DNA from: Terriglobia bacterium | Lineage (GTDB): Bacteria > Acidobacteriota > UBA6911 | Direction of reading: 5' to 3' | NCBI GenBank assembly: GCA_020072565.1 | Contig: JAIQGI010000043.1 | Location: 1-59,736 of the forward strand | Length of the DNA stretch: 59,736 nt | Shown: positions 39,879-48,609 of the stretch, in pieces | How positions within the stretch are numbered: the first letter of the stretch is position 1 | Layout of the letters: each line of letters starts with the position of its first letter | Notes under the pieces: model-generated | The model's database searches: none | Seen by the model: only the letters and a program-made list of their open reading frames with translations | Told to the model about the DNA's origin: nothing | Program-made: the position numbers and the translations under genes

Positions 39879-41870
39879 ATGAGACCCGTTTTCATAGCAC
39901 TATGGTTGACGTGTGTGTTGACGACAGGAATCGCCACCCAGACCGCTGACCTCGGGCGGCATCTTGATGACCCTGTACCACAAGCCGCGCGCGACCTGAT
40001 CAAGCGTGGCATGGACCTCGCCGGCCGCGACCGCATTGATGAAGCGATTGCGACACTCAGGAAGGCGATTGATGCAGCTCCGACCTCGCTTGAGGCACAT
40101 CGTGCCTACTTACAGATCAGGATCAATTTTCAAGCGAGGAAGGATGCCGCAAAAGCAGAGTACGAAGCTCTGATGGGAAGAGAACCGGATAATCCTATCT
40201 ATCCGACGGCGCTGGCGTTGGAAATGAGAGGCAAGAACGAGCTGCCGTGGTTGACGAAGGCCGCATCGCTGGCGCCAAATTGGTCTTGGGGGCACTATGC
40301 GAACGCAATCCTGACATTGGGCCGATCATGGCTTACCATCAACGACACACTCGACGGCAAGGGAGATCAGGTCCTGGCCGAGCTTGACAAGGCCACTGAG
40401 ATGAATCCGCATGTTGAGTCTTTCTACAAGACATCGATCTCCTTTCAGGAGGCTCTGGGGAGGATCGACGACGCGATTCAGACGGCGGGGAAGATGACCG
40501 CGCAGCCGGAGTTACGCGCTGCCGGGCTCCTCCAATTATGGCGCTTGCGCCTGACCAAGGCCAAAGCCTCAGTAGCTGCCAAAGACGCACTACAAGGCGA
40601 GTTGGCGCAACTGTCCCGTGGAAGCAGGGACATTGACCTCTTAACATCTATCTATCAAGCGTACGTCACCCTGCTGACAGACGCTTCCAATGCCAATGCG
40701 GTAGCCGCCGAGATCCGTAAGCTCGATCCTTCCTGGTATCCCGAACGCGGCAAGGCCATCAGCATTGTGGAAACGAATACCAGCGGCATCCCTTATGCGA
40801 TTCTAGCGGCGAACCACCAGTTCGCAATTTATCAAAGAGTCAAAGAGACTGTGCTCAGGCGCAACGCCGACTGGCGGAAGACCGCAAGCCAGTTGGAAGG
40901 CATCCTCGCACTTCGTCCAAATCCAGGTCTGAAGAAACTGATTAACTACATTCTTTTCGGAACTGCCCGGAACGCCGGTGATGCAGCGGCCATGATCAAA
41001 TATAACGACCAGATTCGCGCGATAGACGCCAATGATCCGGCGCCTTCGGCCATGATTGCATTGGTGCTGACAGACAATAAAGCTGATTTATCCAAAGCGT
41101 TGGACTATGCACGACGGGCAGATCTCGCCCTCGCAGAACTTCACCCAATGAAGTGCCCTCCTGACATTTCTGCAGATGATTTTGAATCCAGGTTCTCATT
41201 GGAAAAGCAACAAGAGAACTATCAGCGCCAACGATCGCTCGCATTGGACGCCAATGGATGGGTGCTTTTCAAGCTGGGGAATGGGAAGGAAGCCGAAGGA
41301 AAGCTCCGCCAGTCGGTTGAGATAAATCGCAATGAGACCAATCTCATCCATCTCGCTGAAGCACTCAAGCAGCTTGGCCGAGCGGAGGAAGCACGGAGGC
41401 TCGAAGCGGAAATCACCGATAAACTGGCGGTAACCGTGCGGAAGGAGTTCACAAGCAAACCGGCGGTAGATTTTCAACTTGAGGCGGTTAATGGCAGGAA
41501 GTACCGCCTGTCCGACCTCAAAGGGAAGATTGTCCTGATCAATTTCTGGGCCACCTGGTGTGGGCCTTGTGTGAGTGAGATGCCGCTCTTCCTCAAGATG
41601 TACGAAAGCTACAAAGACCAGGGATTCGAGATTCTGGCCATCTCCGGCGACGATCCCGGCGACCGGGGCAAGGTCGCGCAATTTGCCAAGGAGCACCAAT
41701 TCAATTTCCCGGTCCTCTACGATGACGGCGTATCAAAGCTCTACAATGTCACGGGCTATCCAACCAGCATTTTCATTGATCGTCAAGGCAACATGCGATA
41801 CCGGATGGAAGGAGGATTTGGATCCGACGAGCGCCGCATAGAAATGATCATCAGTGAACTATTGAAGTGA
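39879..41870 (+). CDS. Secreted TPR protein with TlpA-like thioredoxin domain, 663 aa
   Basis: The start is ATG 39879 (MRPVFIALWLTCVLTTGIAT, signal peptide) with AAGGAG ten bases upstream. A long helical TPR-type region (DRIDEAIATLRKAIDAAPTS, ANGWVLFKLGNGKEAEGKLR) precedes a TlpA/ResA-type thioredoxin fold at the C-terminus: KIVLINFWATWCGPCVSEMP with the active C-G-P-C, and the cis-proline segment VTGYPTSIFIDRQG. Likely an exported thiol-disulfide reductase bound to a TPR scaffold. It follows the BlaI/M56 pair by 52 bases and may belong to that regulon. Confidence 0.88.
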   Translation: MRPVFIALWLTCVLTTGIATQTADLGRHLDDPVPQAARDLIKRGMDLAGRDRIDEAIATLRKAIDAAPTSLEAHRAYLQIRINFQARKDAAKAEYEALMGREPDNPIYPTALALEMRGKNELPWLTKAASLAPNWSWGHYANAILTLGRSWLTINDTLDGKGDQVLAELDKATEMNPHVESFYKTSISFQEALGRIDDAIQTAGKMTAQPELRAAGLLQLWRLRLTKAKASVAAKDALQGELAQLSRGSRDIDLLTSIYQAYVTLLTDASNANAVAAEIRKLDPSWYPERGKAISIVETNTSGIPYAILAANHQFAIYQRVKETVLRRNADWRKTASQLEGILALRPNPGLKKLINYILFGTARNAGDAAAMIKYNDQIRAIDANDPAPSAMIALVLTDNKADLSKALDYARRADLALAELHPMKCPPDISADDFESRFSLEKQQENYQRQRSLALDANGWVLFKLGNGKEAEGKLRQSVEINRNETNLIHLAEALKQLGRAEEARRLEAEITDKLAVTVRKEFTSKPAVDFQLEAVNGRKYRLSDLKGKIVLINFWATWCGPCVSEMPLFLKMYESYKDQGFEILAISGDDPGDRGKVAQFAKEHQFNFPVLYDDGVSKLYNVTGYPTSIFIDRQGNMRYRMEGGFGSDERRIEMIISELLK

Positions 41871-41978
41871 TGTCTTTTCATTATGGCCGGATTCCGACGC
41901 CTGCACCAGGTTGCGAGACGGCCTCTCTGTCCATCCTGACATTCGAGTAAACGGCGATGATGTTCGACTGTTTTCTTG

Positions 41979-42007
41979 TTGACAGTTGCGCGCCAGAGTC
42001 TTAAGGT
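41979..42007 (+). promoter_or_regulatory. Candidate promoter of PadR gene 5
   Basis: TTGACA at 41979-41984, 17 bases, TAAGGT at 42002-42007. The leader after it (CGACCGTCTACAGGAG) resembles that of PadR gene 4. Confidence 0.55.
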
Positions 42008-42036
42008 GTGCTTACGACCGTCTACAGGAGTGAGCG

Positions 42037-42372
42037 ATGACGCAACCTAAATCCGAAGTATTGCAGGGCACTCTCGACCTCCTCGTGCTCAAGACCTTGG
42101 AAACCATAGGACCTATGCACGGCTGGGGCGTATCGCGTCGAATCCAGCAGGTGTCCGACAATGCCCTTCAGTTGACCCAGGGCACAATCTACCCGGCACT
42201 CCTGCGCCTGGAGCAACGCGGCTGGATTGACGCGGAGTGGGGCATATCGGACCAGAATCGCAGGGCGCGATTCTATTCCATCACCAAGGCAGGCCGCAAA
42301 CAGCTCCGCGAGGAAACGGAGAGCTGGGAACGCATGATGGCGATCATAAACCGGGTGCTTGAAGGCGCGTAG
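42037..42372 (+). CDS. PadR-family repressor 5
   Basis: 111 residues, near-identical in design to PadR 4: MTQPKSEVLQGTLDLLVLKT, GPMHGWGVSRRIQQVSDN, TQGTIYPALLRLEQRGW, DQNRRARFYSITKAGRKQL. It ends 12 bases before ADOP 5, in an operon. Its 3' end and the ADOP 5' end form the DNA block repeated at 48.5 kb. Confidence 0.92.
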   Translation: MTQPKSEVLQGTLDLLVLKTLETIGPMHGWGVSRRIQQVSDNALQLTQGTIYPALLRLEQRGWIDAEWGISDQNRRARFYSITKAGRKQLREETESWERMMAIINRVLEGA

Positions 42373-42384
42373 TAGGAGGAATTG

Positions 42385-45069
42385 ATGCTGGCATCGATTC
42401 GAGCATTTCTCTGGCGGATCGTGCATTTCAACCGCCGGACGAAGTCGGAGGCCACTCTTGACGGCGAGCTGGAGTTTCATCTGCAAATGGAGATTGAGCA
42501 GAATTTCCGTCAGGGCATGAATCACGAAGAAGCCCGGCGACAAGCGCTTATCGCGTTGGGCGGGCTGGAGCAAACCATGGAAGAATGCCGAGATGTCCTG
42601 GCAGTCCGCCTGTTGCGCGATCTCGTGCAGGACCTGAGTTACGGGTTGCGCCAACTCCGCCACGCCCCAGGCTTTGCGGCTGTCGCTGTCATTACGCTTG
42701 CCCTCGGCATCGGGGCGAACACGGCCATCTTCACGGCTGTCAACGCAGTACTCCTGCGACCGCTGCCTTTTGGGAACGCAGACCGCATGATCACCATTTG
42801 GGAAAAGAACCTGAGCGCGGAAGGGGCCAAGTTTCGCTCGCTCCAACCCGACCACAAGGAGCTAATTTCCACCTCTGTTCCAGTGCTGAGAGAATGGCAG
42901 GCGCAAACAGACCTGTTTGAGGATGTGGGCGCTTACAGCTCCTTCCCGGCGCGCGTAGTGCTGACGGGAGGCGGCGAGCCGGAAGAAATTGTTGCGGGCC
43001 GGGTCACGGCGAATTTCTTTTCGACGCTTGGCGTTGCGCCGGAGCTCGGTCGCGGATTTCTGCCCGGCGAGGATCGGCTGGGAAGGACCAATGTCGTGGT
43101 TTTGAGCCACTCTCTTTGGCAGCGGCGGCTTGGAGCCGACCGAACGATTTGCGGCAGGCCTATCATGTTGAATGGCGCGGTTTCTACCGTAGCTGGAGTC
43201 ATGCCACCCTCGTTCCCACCGATGGCGGGTGAGGAGGCATGGGTGCCAGACCCAATTGACTCGCAGTCTTACGATGGTTTCCGCGGCTCTCGCAACATGG
43301 AGGTGATTGCGCGGCTGAAACCCGGCGTGAGCGTTGCGCAGGCCCAGGCCGTATTGACGGCCGGCGCCGAAGTTCGCGCTCGTCTCTTCCCAGAGTCGAG
43401 CAAGAATTATGCCACTGTCATAGTGCCGCTGCGCGAGTACCTAGTCGGCGACATGCGCGGGAGGCTGGTGCTATTGTCTGCGGCTACGTTGTTTGTCATT
43501 CTGATTGCCTGCGCGAACGTCGCCAACATGCTGCTGGCGCGAGGTACGGTGCACCGGCGGGAGATGGCGCTACGCGCTGCCCTGGGCGCTGGCTGCGGGC
43601 GTCTGGTCCGGCAAGCCATTGCCGAAACCATGCTGCTGGCGTTGTTAGGCGGCGCAGCCGGGCTCGGTATCGGCCTGTGGGCAGTAAGTTGGCTGGCGGG
43701 CATGGGTGGAGCGAACGTCAGCGAACTCGGGAACCTCCGCGCCGACTGGCGCGTGTTCTGCTTCGCATTGGCCGCATCCGTTGTGGTAGGCCTGCTTACG
43801 GCGCTCGTGCCGGCATTGCAGGCCTCGAAGGCGGACGTGAACCAAGGATTGAAGGAATCCGCCGGCGCTCAGGGCGGGCGCGCCGCAGCCCGTCGACTGA
43901 GCGGCCTGTTGGTGGTTGCAGAAGTTGCATGCGCGCTGATTCTGCTGGCCGGCACCGGCCTCATGGTGAACACACTTGCCCACCTCGCGGATGTAAGCCT
44001 CGGATTTTCCTCGCAAAATCTTCTGACACTGCGCCTGACGTTGCCGCCGTACAAGTACTCAATCGCCGGGAAGAGCTGGAACAATGCAAGGGCGCGCGCC
44101 TTTCTTGCTGGCGCCCTCGCGCAGATAAAGGCAGTCCCAGGAGTGCGCGAGGCGGGCGCCGTTTATCCGCTTCCATTCAGTAAAAGTCAGGAGGGTACGG
44201 GTGTTTCCGCTGAAGGCAGCCCGGAAGGCTCGGACCTGCCGACTCACTATCGCATCGGAACCCCTGATTATTTCCGGGCGATGAAGATCCCGCTCGTTCG
44301 CGGACGCATATTCACCGATCACGACACGGCCGATATGCCGCCGGTTGTCGTCATCAATGAGACATTGGCGCGACAGCTTTGGCCGAACCAGGACCCGATC
44401 GGGAAGCGGGTGCAGTTGAAGAACAAGTTACAGGAAGTTGTGGGCGTGGTCGGCGACGTGCGGCACCTGCGGCCCGACTTGCCATCGGGCGCGGAGAGCT
44501 ACGTGCCACGGGCGCAGACAGGCGGCTATAGCACTATGTTCGTTGCCGTGCGGACGGCGGGCGATCCTACTCGTGCAGCGGAAGCTGTGCGAGCAGCGAT
44601 TTGGGCCGTCGACAAGGACCAACCAGTGCAGGACATGAAAACCATGGACGAGCGTCTGAGCGGCTTTGCCGCCTTAAGACGCATCTATACGCTCCTGCTT
44701 GGGATTTTTGCGGGGATCGCGGTCGCGCTTTCCGCCGTCGGCATTTATGGCGTCATCAGCTACTCGGTGTCTCAGCGACAAAATGAAATCGGTATTCGCA
44801 TGGCGCTCGGTGCGAAGCCCGGCGAGGTGATGCGCATGGTGCTCCGGCAGGGACTGCTGCTGGTGGCCATCGGTGTGTTGCTCGGAATCGCTGGCGCTTT
44901 GGCGACGAATCGTGCGCTTTCGAACATGCTTTACGGCGTCCGTCCGACGGACCCGCTCACGTTATTAGCAGTTTCGCTTGTCTTGGCCGCCGTGGCCCTG
45001 GCTGCCTGCTTCCTCCCCGCGCACCGTGCCACCCGCATCGATCCATTGCTAGCGCTGCGCAAGGAATAA
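42385..45069 (+). CDS. ADOP permease 5, 894 aa
   Basis: The start is ATG 42385 after AGGAGG (a TTG three bases upstream is ignored). MLASIRAFLWRIVHFNRR, then LDGELEFHLQMEIEQNFR and ARRQALIALGGLEQTMEE. The first helix is LGIGANTAIFTAVNAVLL then RPLPF. The middle block has CANVANMLLARGTVHRREMA. The end is ISYSVSQRQNEIGIRMALGA and CFLPAHRATRIDPLLALRKE. The first 140 bases are close to those of ADOP 7. Confidence 0.92.
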   Translation: MLASIRAFLWRIVHFNRRTKSEATLDGELEFHLQMEIEQNFRQGMNHEEARRQALIALGGLEQTMEECRDVLAVRLLRDLVQDLSYGLRQLRHAPGFAAVAVITLALGIGANTAIFTAVNAVLLRPLPFGNADRMITIWEKNLSAEGAKFRSLQPDHKELISTSVPVLREWQAQTDLFEDVGAYSSFPARVVLTGGGEPEEIVAGRVTANFFSTLGVAPELGRGFLPGEDRLGRTNVVVLSHSLWQRRLGADRTICGRPIMLNGAVSTVAGVMPPSFPPMAGEEAWVPDPIDSQSYDGFRGSRNMEVIARLKPGVSVAQAQAVLTAGAEVRARLFPESSKNYATVIVPLREYLVGDMRGRLVLLSAATLFVILIACANVANMLLARGTVHRREMALRAALGAGCGRLVRQAIAETMLLALLGGAAGLGIGLWAVSWLAGMGGANVSELGNLRADWRVFCFALAASVVVGLLTALVPALQASKADVNQGLKESAGAQGGRAAARRLSGLLVVAEVACALILLAGTGLMVNTLAHLADVSLGFSSQNLLTLRLTLPPYKYSIAGKSWNNARARAFLAGALAQIKAVPGVREAGAVYPLPFSKSQEGTGVSAEGSPEGSDLPTHYRIGTPDYFRAMKIPLVRGRIFTDHDTADMPPVVVINETLARQLWPNQDPIGKRVQLKNKLQEVVGVVGDVRHLRPDLPSGAESYVPRAQTGGYSTMFVAVRTAGDPTRAAEAVRAAIWAVDKDQPVQDMKTMDERLSGFAALRRIYTLLLGIFAGIAVALSAVGIYGVISYSVSQRQNEIGIRMALGAKPGEVMRMVLRQGLLLVAIGVLLGIAGALATNRALSNMLYGVRPTDPLTLLAVSLVLAAVALAACFLPAHRATRIDPLLALRKE

Positions 45070-45158
45070 GTGCTGAGCTTATGATGCCAGGAAGAATGAA
45101 GGTAGGAGCGCGTGAGGCCGGTCACAAATCAGTCCTTGCAGGATCGTAGGAGGCGGTG

Positions 45159-47903
45159 ATGCTGTCGTCGATTCGTGCCTTTGTGTGGCGTGTGATTCAC
45201 CTCGCGCGTCGTTCAGGATCGGGATCCCCATTCGAGAAGGAGTTGGAATTCCATCTGGAGATGGAGATCGAAGAAAACCTGCGTCGTGGCATGAGCCGCG
45301 AAGAAGCGCGGAGGCAGGCTCTTATCTCGCTTGGCGGCCTTGACCAGACGAGGGAGGCGTGCCGCGAAACACGCGCGATCCGGTGGCTTGATGAATCTCT
45401 TAATAACCTGCGTTACAGCCTTCGCAGTTTGCGCCATACCCCTGTGTTCACAGGTGCTGCCGTCATCACACTGGCGCTCGGAATCGGCGCACTCACGTCG
45501 GTGTTCAGTCTGTTCAATTCTGCGCTCCTGCGACCGCTTCCCTATGAGGGTCAGAATCGGTTGCTTTCAATCAGGTATTCAGGCCTCCCCTATTCACCGT
45601 TCCCGGGAGGTGAAACTGTCATTCATTCACCCAGCCCCATTTCCATGTCTTATTCCCAATATCGGGCAGTGAGAGAAAGGAACTCTGCATTCGCCGATGT
45701 CAGCCTGTATCAGATCAGACAGGCGGAGATCCGGACGGGGGAGCCGAGAGAGAAATTCAACCTGGCAGCCGTCACAGCAAACATGTTTCAGGCGCTTAGG
45801 ACTCAGCCTCTCCGCGGTCGGGTCTTTACCGCAGAGGAAGATCGACCAGGAGGCCCGTGCCTAGCGGTGATCAAGGCCTCATTCTGGCGTAACATGTTAG
45901 GCGGACAGGAAGACATCCTGGGGAAGCAGATAGTGATTAATGGCACTTTCTACACGGTTATTGGGATTCTGCCGGCTTCGTACAACATCCCCTCTAATGA
46001 TATCGAGGTGTGGACCCCGTTACTTGTAGACAATGGAAATGTCATCGGCACAAATCGCCCGATGGGTGCGCTGATGGCAACCTTGAAGCCAGGCGTCAAC
46101 CTCTTGCAGGCCGAGGAGAATCTCCGATCCATCATCGGCAACCTAAATAAGGATTACAAAACATTCTTTCGTGCTTCACCTCTCGAGCCGCCCACACTCA
46201 TGTACTACCGTGACTACCTCATTGGGAACTATCGACCGGCATTCCCAATATTGTTGATCGCAGGCGCTTTTGTGATGGCGATAGCGTGCGCGAATGTAGC
46301 GAATCTCTTTCTCATCCAGGCGGAGAGGCGGCGGAGAGAGCGGGCACTGCGGGTTGTTCTTGGCGCGGGCAAGGGTAGGTTGCTGGGTCAAAGCCTAACA
46401 GAGGCTCTGTTGATTTCTGGGGCCGGGAGTGCCTTGGGAATCGCCTTGGCTTGGTGGAGTTTGGAATATATGAGGTTGCTGGCGCGGCAGGTTATACCAC
46501 GGTTGAATGAAGCGGCCATTGGATTGGAGGGGGTCGGTTTTGCAGTTGCGATATCCGTGGCAGCGTCCGTGGTGGTAGGGGCAGTACCGGCAATGAAATC
46601 GGATGCTTTGTTGGTGAACGATCTGAATGCCACGCCGACAGTATCGAGCCAGAGCCGTAGCCGGGTTCGCGGTTTCTTGGTGATATTGGAATTTGCCCTG
46701 GCGCTGGTACTGTCATTCGGGGCAGGATTGATGATTCGTAGCCTTCATAACCTGCTCAATGTCGGATTGGGATTCAATCCTGACCACGTGTTGACCTTCT
46801 CTCTCAACCTGTCGCGCAGCCAATATCCTACAGGCCGAGCAGTTGAGTTTTATGATCGTTTGGAGCAACGGCTTGCCAATTTACCCGGTGTCCGGGCTGC
46901 AGGAATGACGAACTACCTTCCATTGGCCAATTCCGTCATATCCAACGAAATTCGATCCGAGCAGATGGCAACGAGACCATCAGTGGCGACGGTGCGTTAT
47001 GTCGTTTCGCCAGGCTATTTCAATGCGATGGGCATTCCAATTTTGAGAGGACGTTGTTTTTCAGAACTCGACCTCAGTCAAAAAGAACAAGTCGTCATCA
47101 TCGATGAGAATCTAGCGAGGAAGTTCTGGCCCAACGAAGAGGCGCTTGGAAAGAGATTGTTTGTCGACCCAACTCAAGCTGGTGTTCCGATGAATTCGGA
47201 GCAATCGCCGCCGCCGGAGGCCATTCCGCTGACTGTTGTCGGAGTCGCGCAAAGTGTCAGGAAATATGGTTTCCGAACCAGTGCTCCGCGAAGAGAAGAC
47301 GAGGAAATAGGAGAGTATTATCGGCCGTCCGGAGCATTCGATGGTGCAGTCAATCTCGTTTTTGTGGGAACGTCCTTTGCGGTTCGGACGCAAAGCGATC
47401 CCACCAAATTGATAGATGCGGTCCGGCGCGAGGTGATGGCTCTGGACAAGAATCTGACTCCGACTCAATTCACCACTATGGAGAATCGCTGGCTCGATTT
47501 TTCAGCGGAGACCCGATTCTACACGATCATCTTGAATGCTTTCGGCTTGAGTGCGTTGCTCTTGGCTGCGGTGGGTATTTATGGGATCGTCGCCTATTCC
47601 ATCTCCCAACGCACGCATGAGTTTGGAGTGCGCATGGCTTTGGGAGCTGAAGCGCATCAAATCTTCCGGTTGGTTGCCGGGGAGGGTATGAGGTGGGTCG
47701 TGGTGGGAGTCGCAGTCGGCTCCTTTGGCGCATTGGCATTGAGCCGATACCTCAGTTCAATGTTGTTCGAGGTAAGCAGCAGCGATGCTCTTACATTCGG
47801 AACCTCAGTCTTGCTTTTGGCAGGGGTTGCATTCTTCGCGTGCTATAAACCAGCGCGTCGAGCAACCAAACTCGATCCTTGGACGGTTCTGCGCATAGAC
47901 TGA
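45159..47903 (+). CDS. ADOP permease 6, 914 aa, without its own PadR
   Basis: The start is ATG 45159 (MLSSIRAFVWRVIHLARRSG) with AGGAGG upstream. FEKELEFHLEMEIEENLR and ARRQALISLGGLDQTREA follow. The first helix is LGIGALTSVFSLFNSALL. The C-terminus has IAYSISQRTHEFGVRMALGA and CYKPARRATKLDPWTVLRID. It lies 89 bases behind ADOP 5, so both may respond to PadR 5. It is the longest copy; an insertion in the second periplasmic domain (NSEQSPPPEAIPLTVV region) explains part of this. Confidence 0.92.
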   Translation: MLSSIRAFVWRVIHLARRSGSGSPFEKELEFHLEMEIEENLRRGMSREEARRQALISLGGLDQTREACRETRAIRWLDESLNNLRYSLRSLRHTPVFTGAAVITLALGIGALTSVFSLFNSALLRPLPYEGQNRLLSIRYSGLPYSPFPGGETVIHSPSPISMSYSQYRAVRERNSAFADVSLYQIRQAEIRTGEPREKFNLAAVTANMFQALRTQPLRGRVFTAEEDRPGGPCLAVIKASFWRNMLGGQEDILGKQIVINGTFYTVIGILPASYNIPSNDIEVWTPLLVDNGNVIGTNRPMGALMATLKPGVNLLQAEENLRSIIGNLNKDYKTFFRASPLEPPTLMYYRDYLIGNYRPAFPILLIAGAFVMAIACANVANLFLIQAERRRRERALRVVLGAGKGRLLGQSLTEALLISGAGSALGIALAWWSLEYMRLLARQVIPRLNEAAIGLEGVGFAVAISVAASVVVGAVPAMKSDALLVNDLNATPTVSSQSRSRVRGFLVILEFALALVLSFGAGLMIRSLHNLLNVGLGFNPDHVLTFSLNLSRSQYPTGRAVEFYDRLEQRLANLPGVRAAGMTNYLPLANSVISNEIRSEQMATRPSVATVRYVVSPGYFNAMGIPILRGRCFSELDLSQKEQVVIIDENLARKFWPNEEALGKRLFVDPTQAGVPMNSEQSPPPEAIPLTVVGVAQSVRKYGFRTSAPRREDEEIGEYYRPSGAFDGAVNLVFVGTSFAVRTQSDPTKLIDAVRREVMALDKNLTPTQFTTMENRWLDFSAETRFYTIILNAFGLSALLLAAVGIYGIVAYSISQRTHEFGVRMALGAEAHQIFRLVAGEGMRWVVVGVAVGSFGALALSRYLSSMLFEVSSSDALTFGTSVLLLAGVAFFACYKPARRATKLDPWTVLRID

Positions 47904-47951
47904 GGGACAGTCTACTTGGAAGCAGGGTTTGGCACACAGAGGAGAGACGCA

Positions 47952-48422
47952 ATGACTCCGATGATCGATATCTGTTTGTTTGTCTTTCTTCTTCAGACTC
48001 CAGATGCTGGTGTTTCCAGGATCGATGACAAGGAGATGCAACAGAGGATCGTCAAGACTGTTGACTGCTTCATTTCTGAGGAAGAGGTCAAAAAGGCACT
48101 ATTGGAAAAGAAAGGAGAAAACAATTTTACGAGGAGCGTATCGATCGAAGTGGTTGTGGACAAAGCTGGGAAGGTCGAATCTGCAAAACTTGTCAGAGGC
48201 AATCCGATACAGGAGAAGGCCGCGATCGAATGCGTGAAACAATGGGTGTTTCGGGCTGTGGGGCAGAGATACAAAGGCAATGTCATCGTGATCTTCAAGC
48301 CAAAGGTTAGTAAAGCGACGTCGATCCACTTCGACCTTCAGCCCAGGTTGACTTTGCACGGCGCTAGGGACGGTCTGGCGAACATGCGGATAAGGCCACA
48401 ATCGCCTGTGTCCCCATCTTGA
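47952..48422 (+). CDS. Secreted TonB C-terminal-domain protein, 156 aa
   Basis: ATG 47952 follows GGAGAG. The hydrophobic N-terminus MTPMIDICLFVFLLQTPDAG may be a signal or anchor. The core RSVSIEVVVDKAGKVESAKL, GNPIQEKAAIECVKQWVFRA and KGNVIVIFKPK matches the TonB_C fold (V-x-V-x-x-x-G-x-V, then A-A-x-x-x-x-x-W-x-F). The last 40 residues look unlike a domain and may come from sequence acquired at the recombination junction downstream. It follows ADOP 6 by 48 bases. Confidence 0.72.
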   Translation: MTPMIDICLFVFLLQTPDAGVSRIDDKEMQQRIVKTVDCFISEEEVKKALLEKKGENNFTRSVSIEVVVDKAGKVESAKLVRGNPIQEKAAIECVKQWVFRAVGQRYKGNVIVIFKPKVSKATSIHFDLQPRLTLHGARDGLANMRIRPQSPVSPS

Positions 48423-48477
48423 CAGTCACTGTACCGAGGACAGGTGTGTCCCCCTTTTTTGATGTTTCACCTCGGTC
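48423..48477 (+). other. Short junction sequence with GTGTCCCC repeats
   Basis: Two near-copies of (C/G)TGTGTCCCC lie in the last codons of the TonB-like gene and about 40 bases later, the second followed by CTTTTTTG. Such strings often flank REP/RAYT-type repeats, but no transposase is present. The stretch ends where PadR homology begins. Confidence 0.35.
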
Positions 48478-48597
48478 AACAACCGGAAGGCGCGGTTTTA
48501 TGCCATCACCAAGGCCGACCGCAAAAGGCTCCGAGATGAAACAGAGAGCTGGGAGAGCATGATGGCGATTATCAATCGTGTCCTGGAAGGCGCATAG
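48478..48597 (+). pseudogene. C-terminal relic of a PadR gene
   Basis: The frame 48478-48597 encodes NNRKARFYAITKADRKRLRD then ETESWESMMAIINRVLEGA, almost the same as the last 39-40 residues of PadR 4 and 5. The N-terminal two thirds, including the DNA-binding helices, are missing; homology begins abruptly after CTCGGTC. ADOP 7 follows at the normal spacing of 12 bases. Confidence 0.85.
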
Positions 48598-48609
48598 TCG
48601 GGGGAATCC